From contig DCUY01000029.1 in NCBI GenBank assembly GCA_002327905.1, positions 1 to 15,302 of the forward strand: 15,302 nt of DNA. Direction: 5' to 3'. The stretch comes from Caldifarciminota bacterium UBA2202. GTDB lineage: Bacteria > Hydrothermota > 32-111. The translations under genes were made by a program, and so were the position numbers. The notes under the pieces were generated by a model. That model did not search any database. It was not told the DNA's origin and was given only the letters and a program-made list of their open reading frames with translations. Shown here in pieces: positions 1-6,583 of the stretch. How positions within the stretch are numbered: position 1 is the first letter of the stretch; every line of letters starts with the position of its first letter.

Positions 1-132
1 ACACTTCGCTTAGCCGCTGTATCGAGATGGGTTAGCGTAGCAAGGGGACAGCCACTTGATGGGCGTCTGCGCAAAGCGTCCTCGCCGACTTACAGCTTTC
101 GTGCATCAATAAGAATTTACTTGTTTCTCCTC

Positions 133-176
133 ACAAAAACATTGAATAGCAAAGCGGAGCAGACTGATGTTTTTGT
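133..176. repeat. 10-bp perfect inverted repeat, 24-bp spacer
   Basis: ACAAAAACAT at 133-142 is the exact reverse complement of ATGTTTTTGT at 167-176. The spacer is 24 bp and comparatively GC-rich. It could form a stem-loop in RNA. There is no T-tract after it, so a terminator role is weakly supported. Confidence 0.45.
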
Positions 177-198
177 TCGGAACTGTAAAGCCAAGCAA

Positions 199-222
199 TT
201 TAATCAAATGTTTAATCAAATG
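199..222. repeat. 12-bp tandem direct repeat, with a third partial copy at 264-271
   Basis: TTTAATCAAATG occurs twice head to tail (199-210 and 211-222). Its core ATCAAATG recurs at 264-271, touching the proposed -35 of the cyclase promoter. The 12-bp period is close to one helical turn, so this could be a regulator binding array. Chance occurrence in AT-rich DNA is not excluded. Confidence 0.4.
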
Positions 223-271
223 TCGTAGAGGCGGACGTGTGTGTTATGCCCTGACAGAATCAAATCAAATG

Positions 272-300
272 TTGCATTATTTTCTATTGGATGTTATAAT
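272..300 (+). promoter_or_regulatory. Possible sigma-70 promoter of the cyclase gene
   Basis: TATAAT at 295-300 is a perfect -10. TTGCAT at 272-277 is a weak -35 (three of six consensus bases) at 17-bp spacing. Transcription would start near 307, giving a leader of about 100 nt. The poor -35 suggests a need for an activator, perhaps at the ATCAAATG repeats just upstream. Confidence 0.4.
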
Positions 301-369
301 TTAGCTCGTGAAACAGAGCTCATGGCGCATAGCGTTCTTTAATTCGCAACCCGTAACCTGTAACTGGTT

Positions 370-383
370 TGTCCGCCCGGACA
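370..383. repeat. Short palindrome just upstream of the cyclase start
   Basis: TGTCCG at 370-375 and CGGACA at 378-383 are exact inverted repeats around CC. The site lies about 25 bp before the start codon and 15 bp before the ribosome binding site. The two-base loop makes an RNA hairpin awkward, so a DNA-binding operator is the likelier role. Confidence 0.35.
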
Positions 384-408
384 GATTCGGCAAAAAAAGA
401 GGTATTCT

Positions 409-3400
409 ATGAGTTTGTCAGAGAGCAAGAGAATTGACCAAGCAATAAAAAGCTTTCTTCCCGAGAGAGTGTGCAGTAACTTGAGCATCAAAGCAAAATA
501 CATTGATGCTGTAGTTTTCTGCGCTGACATTTCAGGTTTCACTTCAATGAGCGAAAAACTTTCACTAATGGGCAAAGAGGGATCTGAAGAGATTACAAAA
601 GTAATAAACTTCTTTTTTGAACCTCTTGTCGAAATAATCATAAAAAGAAGGGGAGACATTTTCTTTTTCGGAGGGGATGCCATAACTGCGGTATTTGAAA
701 AGAGAGACGCTTACTCTGCAATTCTGGCGGCTTATGAAGCAAAAGAATATGTGAGAATTCATTCTCAGGCAAAAACATCAAAGGGAATCTTTGAAATAGG
801 AATACACATTGCTATAAATTATGGAAGAGTCTATTTTCAGGATACAGGCAAGAGTTTCATTCTTGCAGGCGATGTATGTTTTCGAGTTGTTGAGATGCTT
901 GATTCTGCATCCGCAGGAGAGATTGTCATCAGCAGAGAGTTTAAGAATCTTGTGCCTGAAGCAAAGTGCGAAAAAATCTCCTCTTCAATGTTTAAATTTG
1001 AAAAATTAAAAGAAATGAGGAGAGTAAAAAACAAAACAGCAGATAATCATGATTTGAAAAAAAACACAGAGCCGTATCTCCAGCCATGGCTTATTTCACG
1101 GATAAGACAAAAGAAAAGTTTTGATCAGAAAGATGGTGAGCACAGAAGAGCGGCAGTTATGTTCATTCACTTTGGAAAGATTCCTTTTGATTCTGACAAA
1201 AAGAGATCTCAGATGATTGTCACAAACATAACAGAAAGTTTGAAAAGAATAAGTGAAAAATATAAAGGATGGATAAATAAAATTGATTTTTACAAAGACG
1301 GATTGAGGGCTCTCGTGATTTTCGGATATCCGGTCAAACTTGACAATGATGATAAGCATGCTGTTCTTTTTGCACAGGAGCTAATAAAGGATGAAAAATT
1401 AAAGGAAGTTTCAGTCAGCATCGGAATAAACTCGGGATTCATTTTCAGCACGCCTGTGGGAAGCAGTAAGAGGATGGAGCTGACAGTCATGGGAGATGCT
1501 GTGAATACTGCGGCGAGAATAGGAGCCAAAGCAAAGAAGAATAGAGTGACAGTAAGCGAGAGTGTCTATGAAAAGACAAAAGACTCTCTTTCATTCAAAA
1601 AGACAGCTTCAAAAAAGATGAAGGGTAAGAAAAAGAGAGTGAGGATGTTTGAATTATCATCTTCAAACGCAAAAAGAGAGCAGAACAATGTGAGCGAATG
1701 GATGTCAGAATCGAGGCATCTCATAGGGAATAAAGATTTGCTTGCCGATTTTGAGAATCAGATTAAAAAGGCGCTTGAAGGGGAATCAATTGTTTTTGCA
1801 ATTGAAGGGCATGCGGGGCTTGGCAAATCAAGGATAGTGAGAGAATTGGAGAAGAATCTTGAAAAGAACAAATGTAGAGTTTACAAAGGCAATTGCCTTT
1901 CATACGGTAGCTCTCTCTCGTATCACCCGTGGATTGAGATATTAAATTCAATATTCGGCATAACATCTCATGATGCAATGGAATCAAGAAAGAAGAAAAT
2001 CGCATCGATGCTTTTAAGGATGAACAAATCAATGAAAGACTGGCTACCCCTTATCGGAGAGATAATGTCAGTAAAATTTGAAATGAATGACCTTGTGAGA
2101 AATCTTGACAATTCTCTCAAAATGCAGAAATTCTATGACATTGTGCTTGAACTCCTTGTCTTCATTTCCAGAGAATCTTTCCTCTCAATAGTAATTGAGG
2201 ATTATCATTGGTCAGACAATTCATCCTCTGAGCTTCTGAATTATATCTGCAGAAATACAAAGAAAGAGAGAATTATGTTTTTGATTCCCTACAGACCCAT
2301 AAGCGATAAGGCGGGTATAAAAGAAATTGAGGCATCTGTAAAGCATAAGTTGAAAGAATTGTCTGAAGAAGAGACAGGGGAGCTTATAGAGAATCTTCTC
2401 GATGTTGAAAACATTGACAAAGAAATGAAGAATCTCATAATGAAAAAATCTCAGGGAAATCCTTTCTATGTTGAAGAGCTTGTGAAATCATTCATAGAGC
2501 AGAATTATATAGCGAAGGAGAAAGGCGGCTGGTCATTAAACAGGAAGGCGGAGGAAATCGCTCTTCCGAACTCTGTTGAAGAGGTCATTCTTTCAAGGAT
2601 AGACAGACTTGATCTGAAAGAGAGGGAAATCCTCCAGTCAGCTTCAGTTCTCGGGAGAGAGTTCGACATGAATCTTCTTTCTTCTCTGTGCTCTGACAAA
2701 AAATTACTTGTTTCTTCAATGAATGTTTTAAAACAGCTTGACCTTATTAAGACGGATGAAGAGAATGAAAAAAAGTTTTTTTTCAAACATATTCTGACAT
2801 GCGAGACTGCGTATAACACTTTGTCATTTGCGAAAAAGCGCGAGACGCACGAAAAAGCGGGAAGGTTGCTTGAGAAGAAAGAAAAGGATAGAGCATTGAA
2901 TCTCGGGATGCTTTCATATCACTTTCATAAAGCGCACAACCGAGAAAAAGCTCTGAGATATTCTCTTGAGGCCGGAGAAAAATCAAAGGTCGTATATGCA
3001 AATGACGAGGCGATCGAGTTCTTCTCAAGAGCTATAGAAAACTGCAACGAAAGCGCTGATTTAATGATTGAGAAAGCCGCAAGGTGTCATGAAGAGAGGG
3101 CTTCGGTTTACAGCTTCATCGGAAGAGGAGAGGATGCGATAAAGGATACTCAGGAGAGTTTGAATCTTGCCGTGGAGTCAAAAGACAAATCACTTCTCGC
3201 ATTCTGCCTGTCAGAAGCATGCATAGTGTATGAACTGTCAAGCAAATTTGACAAGATGAAAGAGTCGGCAGAAAAAGCCCTTGAAATTTACATTGAACTT
3301 TCAGATAAATTCGGCATTGCAAAAGCATATAATTACATTGGAATGTACTATGGAATAGCAGGAGAGCCGAAGAGAGAGATGGAAATACTTTTAAAGGCGG

Positions 3401-4110
3401 CAGAAATTTTAAAAGGGGCAAGAGAAGAATATGAGAAAACGAAAAAGAAAAGCGTTTCAAAAGGAGAGGAAGTGTCACTCCTTGCGGTGATATTGAACAA
3501 TCTCGGGTATGTGCAACGTCTTTTGGGAGACAATGAGTCAGCTCTGAAAAATTATGAGGAATCTCTAAAGGCGAGGAAGTTAATTGAAGACAAGACAGGA
3601 ATAGCACAGGTTTTAAATAATATCGGAATGATTTACGGAAGAGGCGGAGATATACCGAGGGCTATGCCGTATTGTGAAGAATCAATAAAAATATATGACG
3701 AGATAGGCAACAAGAAGGGGCTCGGGTCATCTCTAATCAATTACGGTTATTTCAACGGGGAAATCGGCAATCATCAAAAAGAGCTTGAATGCTATGAGAA
3801 AAGCCTGCAGATACAGAAACAAATAAATGACAAATATGTTATGTCTTTCACTCTCGGGAACATCGGCAATTACCATTTGAAGATGAATAATCCAAAGAAA
3901 GCGCTTGAATGCCAGCTGGAATCATTGGCTCTTAAAAAAGAGATAAATGACAGAACCGGAATGGCGGCGACTTATTCAAATATCGCGCGCTGTTATAAGG
4001 CAATGGGCGACGATGAAAAGAGAATCGAAAATCTGAAAGAGGAATTAAAAATATATGAAGAGGCTGGAGAGGAGAAGAAAGCCGCGGAGCTGAAAGAGAA
4101 GATTAAATAG
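409..4110 (+). CDS. Soluble adenylyl cyclase (sAC)-like protein: tandem cyclase domains, STAND-type ATPase, TPR array
   Basis: A 1233-residue cytosolic protein predicted to make cAMP from ATP. Cyclase domain 1 spans about residues 30-195 and has both metal aspartates: D40 in FCADISGFT and D90 in FFGGDA. Cyclase domain 2 spans about 247-415. It lacks the first metal Asp but keeps the substrate residues expected of sAC C2: K291 (INK), T359 (LTVMGD), N366 and R370 (AVNTAAR). The pair should therefore form one active catalytic site, of adenylyl rather than guanylyl type. The NTPase has Walker A GHAGLGKS (467-474), Walker B IVIEDYHWSD (594-603) and the GNPFYVEEL motif (683-691) typical of MalT/sAC-class ATPases. 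TPR-like repeats fill about 840-1225. Order and C2 sequence match mammalian ADCY10. Start ATG follows AGAGG at 398-402. There are no membrane segments. The cyclase-ATPase-TPR call is firm; the physiological signal is unknown. Confidence 0.93.
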   Translation: MSLSESKRIDQAIKSFLPERVCSNLSIKAKYIDAVVFCADISGFTSMSEKLSLMGKEGSEEITKVINFFFEPLVEIIIKRRGDIFFFGGDAITAVFEKRDAYSAILAAYEAKEYVRIHSQAKTSKGIFEIGIHIAINYGRVYFQDTGKSFILAGDVCFRVVEMLDSASAGEIVISREFKNLVPEAKCEKISSSMFKFEKLKEMRRVKNKTADNHDLKKNTEPYLQPWLISRIRQKKSFDQKDGEHRRAAVMFIHFGKIPFDSDKKRSQMIVTNITESLKRISEKYKGWINKIDFYKDGLRALVIFGYPVKLDNDDKHAVLFAQELIKDEKLKEVSVSIGINSGFIFSTPVGSSKRMELTVMGDAVNTAARIGAKAKKNRVTVSESVYEKTKDSLSFKKTASKKMKGKKKRVRMFELSSSNAKREQNNVSEWMSESRHLIGNKDLLADFENQIKKALEGESIVFAIEGHAGLGKSRIVRELEKNLEKNKCRVYKGNCLSYGSSLSYHPWIEILNSIFGITSHDAMESRKKKIASMLLRMNKSMKDWLPLIGEIMSVKFEMNDLVRNLDNSLKMQKFYDIVLELLVFISRESFLSIVIEDYHWSDNSSSELLNYICRNTKKERIMFLIPYRPISDKAGIKEIEASVKHKLKELSEEETGELIENLLDVENIDKEMKNLIMKKSQGNPFYVEELVKSFIEQNYIAKEKGGWSLNRKAEEIALPNSVEEVILSRIDRLDLKEREILQSASVLGREFDMNLLSSLCSDKKLLVSSMNVLKQLDLIKTDEENEKKFFFKHILTCETAYNTLSFAKKRETHEKAGRLLEKKEKDRALNLGMLSYHFHKAHNREKALRYSLEAGEKSKVVYANDEAIEFFSRAIENCNESADLMIEKAARCHEERASVYSFIGRGEDAIKDTQESLNLAVESKDKSLLAFCLSEACIVYELSSKFDKMKESAEKALEIYIELSDKFGIAKAYNYIGMYYGIAGEPKREMEILLKAAEILKGAREEYEKTKKKSVSKGEEVSLLAVILNNLGYVQRLLGDNESALKNYEESLKARKLIEDKTGIAQVLNNIGMIYGRGGDIPRAMPYCEESIKIYDEIGNKKGLGSSLINYGYFNGEIGNHQKELECYEKSLQIQKQINDKYVMSFTLGNIGNYHLKMNNPKKALECQLESLALKKEINDRTGMAATYSNIARCYKAMGDDEKRIENLKEELKIYEEAGEEKKAAELKEKIK

Positions 4111-4230
4111 TGAACTGGTACATTGATGCGATAGTGCGCTAATTAAAAATGAGAAATATGAAAATGAAAGAAAAGATAAATAGCACTGAGACTAAGAGAA
4201 AGGGTTTGGAGAAAGAGATGCGCCAGTAAA

Positions 4231-4521
4231 GTGCTGACCGATTGGCTTATTTTCGCCGTGGTTGGAGTTCTCGTCTGGTTCGGAGACGCTCTTGTCGATA
4301 AAATATTCTTCTACAGCGAATCTCACGAGGAGATTGCGATCACAGACATATCCGCATTTGAAATTTATTTTCGTTCTTCTCTCATTCTGCTTCTTCTCAT
4401 TATCGGGATAATTGTGACTTGCAGAACAGTTGAGAAGGCAAAGTCAGAGGAACTTATAGAATTTGAAAGAGGTCAGACATTGAAGATATTTGATTCGATT
4501 GATGAGCAGATATATAATTGA
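4231..4521 (+). pseudogene. N-terminal remnant of a membrane-bound PAS sensor histidine kinase
   Basis: An open frame of 96 codons beginning GTG, with no convincing ribosome binding site. It encodes a transmembrane helix (about residues 4-20), a short extracytoplasmic stretch containing DISAFEIYFRS, and a second helix (about 48-65). A charged linker follows, then IFDSIDEQIY, which is how the first PAS domain of many sensor kinases begins, and the frame stops right there. In another frame, bases 4149-4229 encode a 26-residue charged peptide that would suit the missing cytoplasmic N-terminus, implying a frameshift near 4227. The kinase core is absent. This is best read as a dead gene. A small membrane protein starting at 4231 is the alternative. 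No partner response regulator is visible. Confidence 0.6.
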
Positions 4522-4654
4522 TCCCAATTCACAAATGAAACGAGTGTGCTTACTTCAGTATGCTCCTCCTTCTAAAAGAAGATTACAAAGAGGTAAAAGT
4601 AAATATTTCAAGCCGGAGGATATGGTAAAAAGGATTGTGGAAATAATCAAATAA
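4502..4654 (+). pseudogene. Second fragment of the decayed sensor kinase, frame-shifted
   Basis: Overlapping the previous fragment in the next frame, the translation runs on as IIDPNS, completing the expected PAS start (DEQIY then IIDPN). It continues about 40 codons to TAA at 4652-4654. The end, YFKPEDMVKRIVEIIK, resembles the last helix of a CheY-like receiver domain (KP followed by an amphipathic helix). If so, several kilobases of kinase between PAS and receiver have been deleted and only the two ends remain. The PAS continuation is clear to me; the receiver assignment is tentative. Confidence 0.4.
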
Positions 4655-4683
4655 AAAGCAGTGTGATTGATGGAGCTGAAGTA

Positions 4684-4710
4684 TTGACTTTTTTATTAAG
4701 TGTGTATAAT
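4684..4710 (+). promoter_or_regulatory. Sigma-70 promoter of the TPR/CGGC gene pair
   Basis: TTGACT at 4684-4689 and a perfect TATAAT at 4705-4710, separated by 15 bp, which is shorter than the 17-bp optimum. Transcription would start around 4717, only about 20 nt before the TTG start at 4736. This supports that start over the in-frame GTG at 4700, which lies upstream of the -10. Confidence 0.5.
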
Positions 4711-4735
4711 TATTGTATTAAAAAAAGGAGGACTG

Positions 4736-5503
4736 TTGAAAAAAATCAATCTTTTGCTTTTGGCTATTTTATTGACTGCAGTCGCATGTTTTGCAATAGA
4801 AGACCTTGACGGCTACTATAAGGCGCTTGAGGATGCAAGATATTATGTCGGAGAGAGCAAGATGGATTCGGCTGATATAAGAATAGCTGAGATGAATGAT
4901 TTTCTCAAAGCAGGAAAATACAGCGAAGAGACAGATGAGTATGGCAATTATTATTATGCTCTCGGAGTGCGCCAGATAAATTCAGATATGGAGAAAGAGG
5001 CAAAGGAAAATCTGCAGAAGTGCATTGATATATTCAAGAAGATTTACGGAGAAAAGAATGAGATAATGTATCATGTGTATAGAAACATAGGCAAAGAGTG
5101 CGTCTTTGCTGAAAAGTGCGAGGCGGCACTTGACTATTTTAAAAGCTCGGATGAGATTTTCAGCTATGCGGGGATTGAAATGGATGCGAATTATGGAGAA
5201 CTTAAATATTTTCAGGCGAGAATGTCTCTGGTGATTAAAGAACCCAATTATGCGCAGTCATTGCAGTATGCCGAGAAGGCGATTGACGCTTATGATTACA
5301 GTGTGGACTATGGCTATGAATACTGCAAATCCTACGAGATGGCAGGCGACACATACATGGCATTGAAAAAATATCAAGAGGCGTATGACTCATATTCGCA
5401 TGCATTAAATGCTTATACGGAGTATCTCGGACCGGATGGCGATGAATTTTTGAAATTGACGGAAAAGCTGTCAGAGGCAGAAAAATTGAAGGATAAAAAA
5501 TGA
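4736..5503 (+). CDS. Exported TPR-repeat protein, possibly a lipoprotein
   Basis: I choose the TTG at 4736, giving 255 residues. It follows GGAGG (4727-4731) by four bases and produces a clean signal peptide, MKKINLLLLAILLTAVACFA. The GTG at 4700 would place the -10 promoter inside the gene. Cleavage could be by signal peptidase I after ACFA, or by lipoprotein signal peptidase before the Cys in TAVAC, a weak lipobox. The mature part is acidic and helical. It has TPR-like helix pairs such as YYYALGVRQINSDMEKEA and YEMAGDTYMALKKYQEAY near the C-terminus. It is probably a protein-protein scaffold outside the cytoplasm. Its stop overlaps the next start (ATGA, 5500-5503), so the two genes are translationally coupled. 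The specific role is unknown. Confidence 0.8.
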   Translation: MKKINLLLLAILLTAVACFAIEDLDGYYKALEDARYYVGESKMDSADIRIAEMNDFLKAGKYSEETDEYGNYYYALGVRQINSDMEKEAKENLQKCIDIFKKIYGEKNEIMYHVYRNIGKECVFAEKCEAALDYFKSSDEIFSYAGIEMDANYGELKYFQARMSLVIKEPNYAQSLQYAEKAIDAYDYSVDYGYEYCKSYEMAGDTYMALKKYQEAYDSYSHALNAYTEYLGPDGDEFLKLTEKLSEAEKLKDKK

Positions 5504-5937
5504 AAATAGGAATTATAATCTGCAACAGATACCGCACATGCGCAGGCGGGAAGTGCTTCAGGTCAATGAAAAACAGAGAGGGCGCATTTTCTATATACCC
5601 CAAAGATGAACCGCTTGAAATAGTCGGATACACAACATGCGACGGATGTCCGGGCGGCAATGTCGAATACTCTCCGGCGGAGATGATTAAGAACGGAGTC
5701 GAGAGAATACATCTTGCGACGGGACTGATAGTGGGCTATCCGCCATGTCCCAGAATAATTGTTTTTAAGAAGTTTATTGAAGAGAAATATAAGATACCTG
5801 TGATTTATGGAACCCATCCGATTCCGCAGAAATACTATTTGACGCACATGAACCTTAAGACTTGGGAGTCGGCAGAATGGCGAGAGATAATTAAGCCAAC
5901 TCTGTGTGACGAAAAAACGCGCCTCTCTTACGACTAA
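5500..5937 (+). CDS. CGGC-domain (putative metal-binding) protein
   Basis: A 145-residue cytosolic protein that I recognise as the CGGC-domain family (PF08821), small cysteine-rich proteins of unsettled function thought to bind metal. Visible cysteines are C8, C14 and C19 in the first third, the CDGC motif at 47-50 inside YTTCDGCPGG, and C83 in YPPCP. The phrases IHLATG, VGYPPCP and YGTHPIP fit the family pattern. The family Cys after HLAT appears to be Gly here (G75), from memory of relatives, which may alter the metal site. It overlaps the upstream TPR gene by four bases. After its TAA the next 360 bp are non-coding and carry the inverted-repeat element. The family call is good; the biochemical function is unknown. 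Confidence 0.82.
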   Translation: MKIGIIICNRYRTCAGGKCFRSMKNREGAFSIYPKDEPLEIVGYTTCDGCPGGNVEYSPAEMIKNGVERIHLATGLIVGYPPCPRIIVFKKFIEEKYKIPVIYGTHPIPQKYYLTHMNLKTWESAEWREIIKPTLCDEKTRLSYD

Positions 5938-5972
5938 TATCTACTTAAGTTATTTATTACCATATACTTCTC

Positions 5973-6197
5973 TATAGGGACGGAGTATACTTTATACTTT
6001 TCAAATTTGCGATTTTGTTAAGATTGGGGTTTTTCTCTGTTAATATAAATTTTGGATCCAATGCTGAATAAATTAAATCAAAACTCTGAAAATAAATCGA
6101 AACCATTTCAATTAAAGCATTAACAATTAATGATAAGTCGTTAAAATATAAGGAATTAAAAAAAATAAAAAAGTATAAAGTATACTCCGTCCCTATA
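5973..6197. mobile_element. MITE-like 225-bp element with 29-bp perfect terminal inverted repeats
   Basis: The left arm 5973-6001 begins TATAGGGACGGAGTATAC and ends TATACTTTT. The right arm 6169-6197 is its exact reverse complement over all 29 bases. The 167-bp interior is very AT-rich and has no coding capacity. The ends read TA-TAGGGAC and GTCCCTA-TA, consistent with a TA target duplication as made by IS630/mariner-type transposases, so it could be a non-autonomous element. A solo right-arm copy occurs at 9523-9556. Alternatively the arms are binding sites for a regulator of the adjacent promoters, or a large bidirectional hairpin ending transcription of the upstream gene. Confidence 0.6.
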
Positions 6198-6218
6198 AAA
6201 TAATAGTAACTAACTGTG

Positions 6219-6247
6219 TTGACAAATTTTATTTATTGGAATATAAT
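6219..6247 (+). promoter_or_regulatory. Consensus sigma-70 promoter of operon A (ferredoxin/radical SAM)
   Basis: TTGACA at 6219-6224 and TATAAT at 6242-6247 with a 17-bp spacer: all twelve consensus positions match. The expected start is near 6254, giving a leader of about 48 nt before ATG 6302. The right arm of the inverted-repeat element ends 21 bp upstream of the -35. Confidence 0.87.
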
Positions 6248-6259
6248 TGGCATATGCTA
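6248..6259. promoter_or_regulatory. Palindromic operator abutting the -10 of operon A
   Basis: TGGCATATGCTA, with the perfect 8-bp palindrome GCATATGC at 6250-6257, begins at the base after TATAAT and covers the expected transcription start. The same motif in the same position occurs at 9610-9621. A protein bound here would block initiation, so a repressor is the likely ligand. Confidence 0.6.
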
Positions 6260-6301
6260 TTAAATTGCTAAATTTGAAACAATCAATAAAAGGAGAATAA
6301 A

Positions 6302-6583
6302 ATGCCATGGGTTGATAAAAAAAAATGCAGTGGGTGCGGCGTCTGCCTAAGCGCATGCACAGTTAAAGCAATTTCTATGGGCATTGATAAAAAGGCGGTT
6401 ATTGATGACAACCTGTGCACCAGATGCGCCGAGTGTTTCATTGTATGCCCCTTGGGCGCTATACGCTCCAATTCCGAAAATCTGAGCATGAGGAGGGGTT
6501 CCGGTATGGGGGGTGGAGGAAAAGGAATGCACGCGGGCAGAGAAACAGGACGGGGAGAAAAAAGGGGCAGGGGGGGACTCTGA
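6302..6583 (+). CDS. 2[4Fe-4S] ferredoxin with Gly/Arg-rich tail
   Basis: A 93-residue electron carrier. Cluster motifs are C9-x2-C12-x2-C15-x3-C19 and C39-x2-C42-x2-C45-x3-C49-P, the bacterial dicluster pattern with each distal Cys completing the opposite cluster. The fold ends at about residue 56. The remaining 35 or so residues are unusual: basic, rich in Gly, Arg and Met (RRGSGMGGGGKGM, then RG repeats), and resemble the Gly-rich DUF5320 protein of operon B. The start has AAAAGGAG eight bases upstream. The stop TGA shares its last base with the ATG of the radical SAM gene, so coupling is likely. The tail-coding DNA is G-rich (G4, G4 and G7 runs at 6552-6576). It probably feeds electrons to the downstream radical SAM enzyme or receives them from the flavoprotein. 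Confidence 0.92.
   Translation: MPWVDKKKCSGCGVCLSACTVKAISMGIDKKAVIDDNLCTRCAECFIVCPLGAIRSNSENLSMRRGSGMGGGGKGMHAGRETGRGEKRGRGGL
6552..6576 (+). other. G-run cluster with slippery heptamer at the ferredoxin/radical SAM junction
   Basis: Runs of four G (6552-6555), four G (6564-6567) and seven G (6570-6576) lie within 25 bases. They could fold as a G-quadruplex in the coding strand or mRNA if the seven-G run is split. In the ferredoxin frame the bases at 6571-6577 read G GGG GGA, which fits the X XXY YYZ pattern for -1 slippage. The radical SAM frame is open upstream as far as 6415, so a -1 shift here would fuse the two proteins. This is a sequence observation only. Confidence 0.35.

Larger units (their letters stand above)
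1..408. other. Gene-free leader upstream of the cyclase gene
   Basis: I find no credible gene on either strand. Bases 1-120 are about 53 percent G+C (63 of 120 by hand count), clearly richer than the AT-rich spacers elsewhere. The only open frames there are a few codons long and lack a ribosome binding site. The stretch holds an inverted repeat (133-176), a 12-bp tandem repeat (199-222), a possible promoter (272-300) and a small palindrome (370-383), listed separately. It could contain the end of a neighbouring element or a decayed repeat, but I cannot identify one. Confidence 0.5.

Noticed and set aside
1..250. Integron attC-like site (GTTAGCG, GTTATGCC)
   Set aside because: No matching opposite core site and no paired inner boxes at attC spacing; the core motifs do not fit GTTRRRY.
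3116..3607. Long antisense open frame of 163 codons inside the cyclase gene, and similar frames elsewhere
   Set aside because: Low-complexity translations mirroring the TPR codons, no ribosome binding site and no recognisable domain.
4704..4718. Per-box-like sequence over the TPR gene -10 (11 of 14)
   Set aside because: Three mismatches, no second site and no oxidative-stress gene; expected by chance in such AT-rich DNA.
4700..4735. GTG start for the TPR protein
   Set aside because: It would put the -10 TATAAT within the gene and spoil the signal peptide; TTG 4736 has GGAGG and a clean MKK-hydrophobic start.
6415..6582. Open frame extending the radical SAM gene into the ferredoxin gene
   Set aside because: No family sequence is encoded there and ferredoxin occupies the other frame. 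It is kept only as support for a possible frameshift.
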